Origin: Daphnia pulex
Taxonomy: Eukaryota > Arthropoda > Branchiopoda > Diplostraca > Daphniidae
NCBI RefSeq assembly: GCF_021134715.1
Contig: NC_060018.1
Location: forward strand, 5,845,501 to 5,909,500
Length of the DNA: 64,000 nt
Reading direction: 5' to 3'
A model generated the notes under the pieces. The model was not told where the DNA came from. It made no database searches and worked only from the letters and a program-made list of their open reading frames with translations. The position numbers and the translations under genes were made by a program. How positions within the stretch are numbered: the first letter of the stretch is position 1; each line of letters begins with the position of its first letter. This document shows, piece by piece, positions 58,781 to 64,000 of this stretch.

Positions 58781-61700
58781 CGCCATCTGCGCGCTGTATC
58801 GCCTTTTCTTTTACCGGGATGGCTGATGTGAAGCTTTCTCTGCCCGTGTGTGCCGAGATGCGCATCTTTCTTTGAAAAAAAAAAAAGAATCATATTTGCA
58901 TGAGACTATAATTTCTCCGGCTCTACTACGCATCAGTGGAGAGCCCAGGTGCAGAAGGAAGAAGAAAAAAAGGATAAAGGAGAAAATGGGTAGAATCATG
59001 GGGAAAGAGGAGGAAAGAAATGAAATAAATATTAAATAAAAGCCCAGGCTGCAATCTGCGTCGATAAATTATGAACGCCTGCAACTCTCGCGTAGTATGC
59101 GTGTCTGTCTATTTGCGCCGGGTTGCTAATATTACCAGGAAAAGTGGGAGGAGCGACCTAACGGCAAATAAAAATCCCCCCTGTCAAATAATTCAAAAAA
59201 AGTAGAAGGTACATTAAATTTGAATTTTGTGTTGCACAAGAATATCCCGAAAGGGATAAAAAAAGATGGAGAGAGATGAAAAAAAGTTGACGTTTGGTAA
59301 GACAAACCCTCTTGATATGTGATGATATTTCTGATATTTCTTGCACACACCTGTCAATCTCTCGCTTGTAGCTTTTGATTTATCCCCCAATAAGGTCTAG
59401 TCAGAACTATAGACTGGATCTACAACTTTTTTTCTTCACCTCCAGACACTACACCAGCATTGCCCAATAGTTTATTCTTATCAAAAAAAGATATTCCAGC
59501 GGCGGCTACTGTGGATGTCCAGTGGACGCCAACGACTACCGGTGTGATGCCCGCCAATCTCAGATAGACGGAGGAATGAAAGGGGTCTGATAGAAACAAA
59601 AAAGAAGGGACGATATTTATTTATATACATACGTGTAACGTATATATGTAGACACACACACACATATTTATATTTGGATAGATATATATATAATACACTA
59701 CTGCAACATCTGAATTGTAAATGAAGAGACGCCAGAGATCCAGTCAGTCTAGAATAGAAGGGACTCTCTTTTTGTGAAGAAAAACATTCAAAACAGGTTC
59801 TCTTGATCTATTCTCACATAAATCAAAGGAAAGAAAACAACAAAAAAAGATGGGGGTTGGGAGAATCTAAAAGGAAAAAAATCCCGAGCTGAGCAGCGCG
59901 CGCAACAAGATAACATAAATACAAATCAAAATGATTTGGGACAGGATTTTTCTTAACGAGCTTTTTCTTTTTCTTCTTCTTCTACGTTTTTATACCTGGA
60001 GGACCTTTAAAGAAAAAGGTGGGTGTCTCTTATATCCCCCCTCTTTTATTTCTATCGTCCGCGTATTTCTTGTATTATAAAAATACAAAGCGACAAAATC
60101 TTTAAAAGAAAAAAGGGAAAAAACTTTTTTTTTTCCTTTTTTCTTTTCCTTTTTCCAAAATGACAGGCACGAGGACCCCGGCAGGTTTTCCCTTCTTTTC
60201 TTGAAGGTGATAGCCGACTGGTAACCTGTCATTTTGTCGTTATGAACCATGTCATTCTCTGCTGATGAACAAAGGATACACAAGTTTTTTTTTTCCTTTT
60301 TCTTTTTCTTCTTCAAGAAATCCTCTTCAAAAAATTGAAACTTTTATTTTTATTTTTTGGTTTTTTCCATTGAAACGAAACGTAGGGACCGACTGCTGTG
60401 TATTGTTACGCTGGCCGATTCAGACTGCGTCTCGGCGGCGGCGGCGTTCACAAATATCGCCGGTCATGAACAAGGAATTACTTGGATATTTGTCTTTTTC
60501 TTCTTTTTCTTTCATTCTCAATGTGCAAGTTACCGTGACAGAAAAGAAACTGACCATCAGGGGTCTCTCACGATCGATTTTTTCGACAAAGAAAAAAACA
60601 GTGTCGGCACAGAAAGGACAGCAGAATTTCCAAGGCGAAATTTTTTATAATGTGCAGTTTGCAAGGACTGTAGGAGGGAGGAGTTTTGTCCTAGCGGACA
60701 ATAAAAAATGGCGCATGAAATAAGATGAGGGGGAGGACACAGTTCAAAAAAGAGAAACTGTTGAGTTCGTATATGGAAAAGCGGAGGAGAAACAGCCAAT
60801 TTTGGCGAAAAAAAAAGGGAACTTGGCGGATGATGGAGGAGAAGAAACCTGTGCGGAGTTATCGATCCGCCCACCTTCCCCTCTGAAATTTTTATTTCAT
60901 TTTTTTTTCTTCTTCTTCTTCGTTTCTCCCTCCCAGTTTTTTTTTTCCTCCGCAGTATAACGCAGGTATATATGGTGTCTACCTCTACTGGGGTCCTGCC
61001 AATGGGCACAGCAACAAGAGAAAAGACGCCCAGCGGCTAAGAAGTAATTATAGCGCGGTTCAGCAACAAATTGAGTACCTTGGTGGCAGTTAGACCGAGC
61101 TAACTATTTCCAACCATTTAATTCTGCTGCTAGCTAGACTCTAGCTAGCTGCCCTCCTCCAATATAACATGCCCCGGTAGTAGTATATATATACTATACC
61201 TTCTTCTTTACTCATTTTTCGGCTTTTCTTATCTTGAAATTTCTTTTTCTTTTTTTGGAAAGAGCGCCGATTTTTCAAGCATCTGCATGCCACCTGGTGG
61301 TGATTTCGACCTCTAAATTTTAATTATAATTCAAGTTTCGCTACAGCAAGTGCATACGGCTAGTTGTTTTCACCGAGTTCCACCACATAGAGAGTGACAG
61401 AGAGAGAAATGAGAAATTAATTAAAGTCTGGTTAAAAAATATCATTCGACATGACTCGCCTTGGTGTACGCAGACATAACAACAACCAAGCGCTGCGGGT
61501 TTCGGGTTGTCCATCAACGTCAAACGAAACGAACGAGAAGACAGCAGGGCAGCCGAATAAGCAGCAAGCTGGAAAATAAATAAATTCCTATTAATTCTTT
61601 TCTCGACCCTCCTGTTTTTGAAAAATTCAAATTCAAAAAATTTCTTTTAAATTTACGTAAAAAAAAATCTGAACAAATTACGGAAACGTTTCGGACCGGG

Positions 61701-64000
61701 ATATAAGGTATAGAAAACGACACACCTGCTTAGTATTCTCGTGATGCGAGGAGCTAAAGGGGCGGAATGAAAAAGGGACACACGGACTTTGTTTAAACGG
61801 GTGGGTTTTTATCCAGAAGGATATGTTCTTTTTCATTTTGTTAGTATATATCCAGTCGAAAAGGAAATAAATATGCAACGGAAAGGCAGAAAAAGAGATG
61901 GGAAAACGAAAAAAAAGGGAATATAAGAGAAAGAAAGAATAATAGAGAACGCCGCGCCAACTATCTCTCTCTCTTCAACTGACATCAACTCTTATCGGAT
62001 CGTCGTTCCTATGTGCGTCGAGTGTGGTGCCGCCGGCTGGTCCCGTTTATGTTTCCCGATAGTCTGACCTGATAACAATTTATAAAGCTATACAAGGACA
62101 GAAAACAATATAAAATATTACCTACGTTTCAATAATAATTCGGTTTCTTTGGCTGTTTTTTCCTTGTACGAAATTGTTGAAAACATTTTGTTGTTGTTGC
62201 GGAAAATGAACCGGAATGTGTAGCGACCAGCAATAAGTTGGGTTTCTTTTTTAATGACATACTACTCTCATATCTGGATCAAAGTGTACGCATTAAAGGC
62301 TATATATATATACGTAGTAAATGATGCTGGTGTTGCTATGGTCCGCGCTGGCCGATCCCAAATTTGTGTGCTTCCTTATCTCCTGTGTAAAGTGTCGCCT
62401 TTGAGACGCCAGCCATATACGCGGCTATATGTGTGCTACCAGCAGTATTGTGTGTGTATATGGTGGTCATTTGTGTGGGTATAGTAAGAACACGGTTTGG
62501 ATATGGGTTCACTCCATTACTGGATGGGGTCTATCATTTCACTTTCACGGCTACTTTTTATCTACGATAGAAAACCTGGGTAATTAAGTTACTGTATGTT
62601 TTCCTTGGATGACATTTGTGTATACGATTCAATCATGTGATGGTGGAAGCCGCGGTCGTCACCCTCCGTGGAGAAATAGAAACCAGTTAACATTAAAATT
62701 GACCGTCACTATATGCGACTAACAAATCGAATGAAAAAGAAATCAATCAACAGCGATCGATCTTGCTTGTAATGTAACGCAGGGAGGAACTAAAAAAAGA
62801 ACTGTCGTGCTACCTATATAGATTACATTACTTTCCTGCATGTGTTATATAGAATTCAAGGGCCTCTTTATCTTTATCTTTTTTCAAATGGAAGCAAAAC
62901 AAATTAACAATAACAAACCCTTAACTGTAATAAAAAACAAAAAGGGGCGAACACCGGTCAGACCGGTCTTTTCATTGTCGATTGAATGGCGCTGTCATCT
63001 GCTTTGAGTCGGTTGTCCTGGCAGTGGCAAAGTATTCAAAAGGTTTTTGGGGCCCGTTGTCTCTTCTACTGCAATGCACACACATCCCCAGATGACAGAA
63101 CGTAAAAGGAAAGAATATAGACGATCAAAATATCGTCGCTCGTTTATCAATAGGAGAAGCAGTGTGCGCCAATTATTTACATATGTAAATATTATTTCTA
63201 GACGACACAACGGATCATGACGGAGTTTTCGAAAATCTCCCAAAGAGTTTTCTCTTCGCCTTGTCATACATATTCTTTATTTGGATTTTTTTTGTTATGC
63301 GACATATCGGGCTTGTATACCGGTAAGGAGATTAGACTTTGAAATTCAAAAGAAGAAAATCCCTCCTTTTTATTCTTCTTTCTTTTTCCTAGCTGTTCGC
63401 TTATTATTCCAGGCGACATCTCTGTCGTCTCTCGAGCATCCAAGGACAGAGTTGCCGTTCCGAAATGTCGTTTCCGCCATAAATTCCAGCAGGCGGGATA
63501 GGATAAGCGAGCCGATGTCGAATAGGAAGAGAAGTTAAACCGTAACTACTATATTCCTCCCTCCTTTTTCCTTTTTTTCTTTTTCTTTTTGCATGTATAG
63601 CACATCTAGAAATATCGTTTATGGCAGGCAACTTGGAACTTCTTCTTTTCTTTTTTCCGCGCAGAGAAAAAGGAATAAAGCGCAAGCTCTTTATATTCCT
63701 GGGCCAACCTCGTTAAAGAGTTATCGTGCAGCACGTCGCTCGTTTCCCATGCGCAATTCATCTGTCCATATATAGCGCTGCCAGTCGAGACAGGCAATCT
63801 AGATAAGAAGAAGAATAGGGGGGAAATTTTTTGATCGGTTTGCAAATGATCTTGTTCCAATCAGACAGAGAACGCTGGGAAAGAAAAAAATTAGGAAGCT
63901 CGTTAAACGAGTCGTCTATAAAAGGCGGCGCTTTCCCCGTGCAAGAAAAGAATGAGCTCATCGGACAACGGAATGAATCGAGTCTTTGCGCAAAAGAAAA
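58781..64000. other. Non-coding interval at the right edge
   Basis: Homopurine/homopyrimidine tracts, TA and CA runs, and a perfect 21-bp palindrome at 61129-61149 (GCTAGCTAGA, C, TCTAGCTAGC). Short frames are present on both strands, none with recognisable domains. No tRNA, rRNA or known microRNA sequence was identified. Confidence 0.4.

Noticed and set aside
60265..60723. 152-codon open frame on the plus strand
   Set aside because: Low-complexity Phe/Ser/Lys-rich translation of T- and A-rich tracts, without domain or start context.

Overview
The window is eukaryotic and most likely from a non-dipteran arthropod. A branchiopod crustacean such as Daphnia fits best, but that is inference. The reasons are mostly very short introns (58-92 bp) in the one well-preserved multi-exon fragment, a repulsive guidance molecule gene (a family found in many arthropods but not in Drosophila), a non-LTR retrotransposon with a poly-A tail, and long gene-poor stretches full of GAGA, TTC/GAA and CA tracts.

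Region 1 (111-10570) is the most unusual part. Two inverted repeats of about 137 bp, each flanked by TA, bound a 10.46-kb unit. It contains a multi-exon, frameshifted fragment of a cohesin SA/STAG subunit gene (2003-4359) lying between two direct copies of an unknown exon-intron block. It also holds three copies of an unknown exon-like motif, two large palindromic elements, a 33-bp minisatellite, duplicated minus-strand exon-like fragments, and a cluster of a 16-nt repeat just inside the right end. I read it as a large TIR element, or a composite of one, carrying host gene pieces. No transposase was recognised.

Region 2 (10.6-29.5 kb) is mostly non-coding. It contains one plausible orphan first coding exon (17206-17255) and, on the minus strand, a small spliced gene-like unit (20885-22000) that could encode a 73-residue peptide. 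A diverged, disabled copy of that unit lies in opposite orientation at 57640-58780.

Region 3 (about 29.5-35.6 kb) is a non-LTR retrotransposon of the Jockey superfamily (I/LOA/R1-like) with both ORFs open: ORF1 has three CCHC knuckles, and ORF2 has an APE endonuclease, a YADD reverse transcriptase and a C-terminal Cys-His motif. The segment where RNase H sits in related elements seems to have lost its catalytic residues.

Region 4 (about 44.4-51.3 kb) is the main host gene, a repulsive guidance molecule (RGM) homologue. It has three coding exons, a probable 5' untranslated exon, an upstream ORF ending two bases before the start codon, and clustered poly-A signals. It encodes a secreted, probably GPI-anchored BMP co-receptor / neogenin ligand of about 549 residues.

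The remaining intervals (35.6-44.4, 51.3-57.6 and 58.8-64 kb) are non-coding as far as I can see, with microsatellites and homopurine/homopyrimidine tracts.
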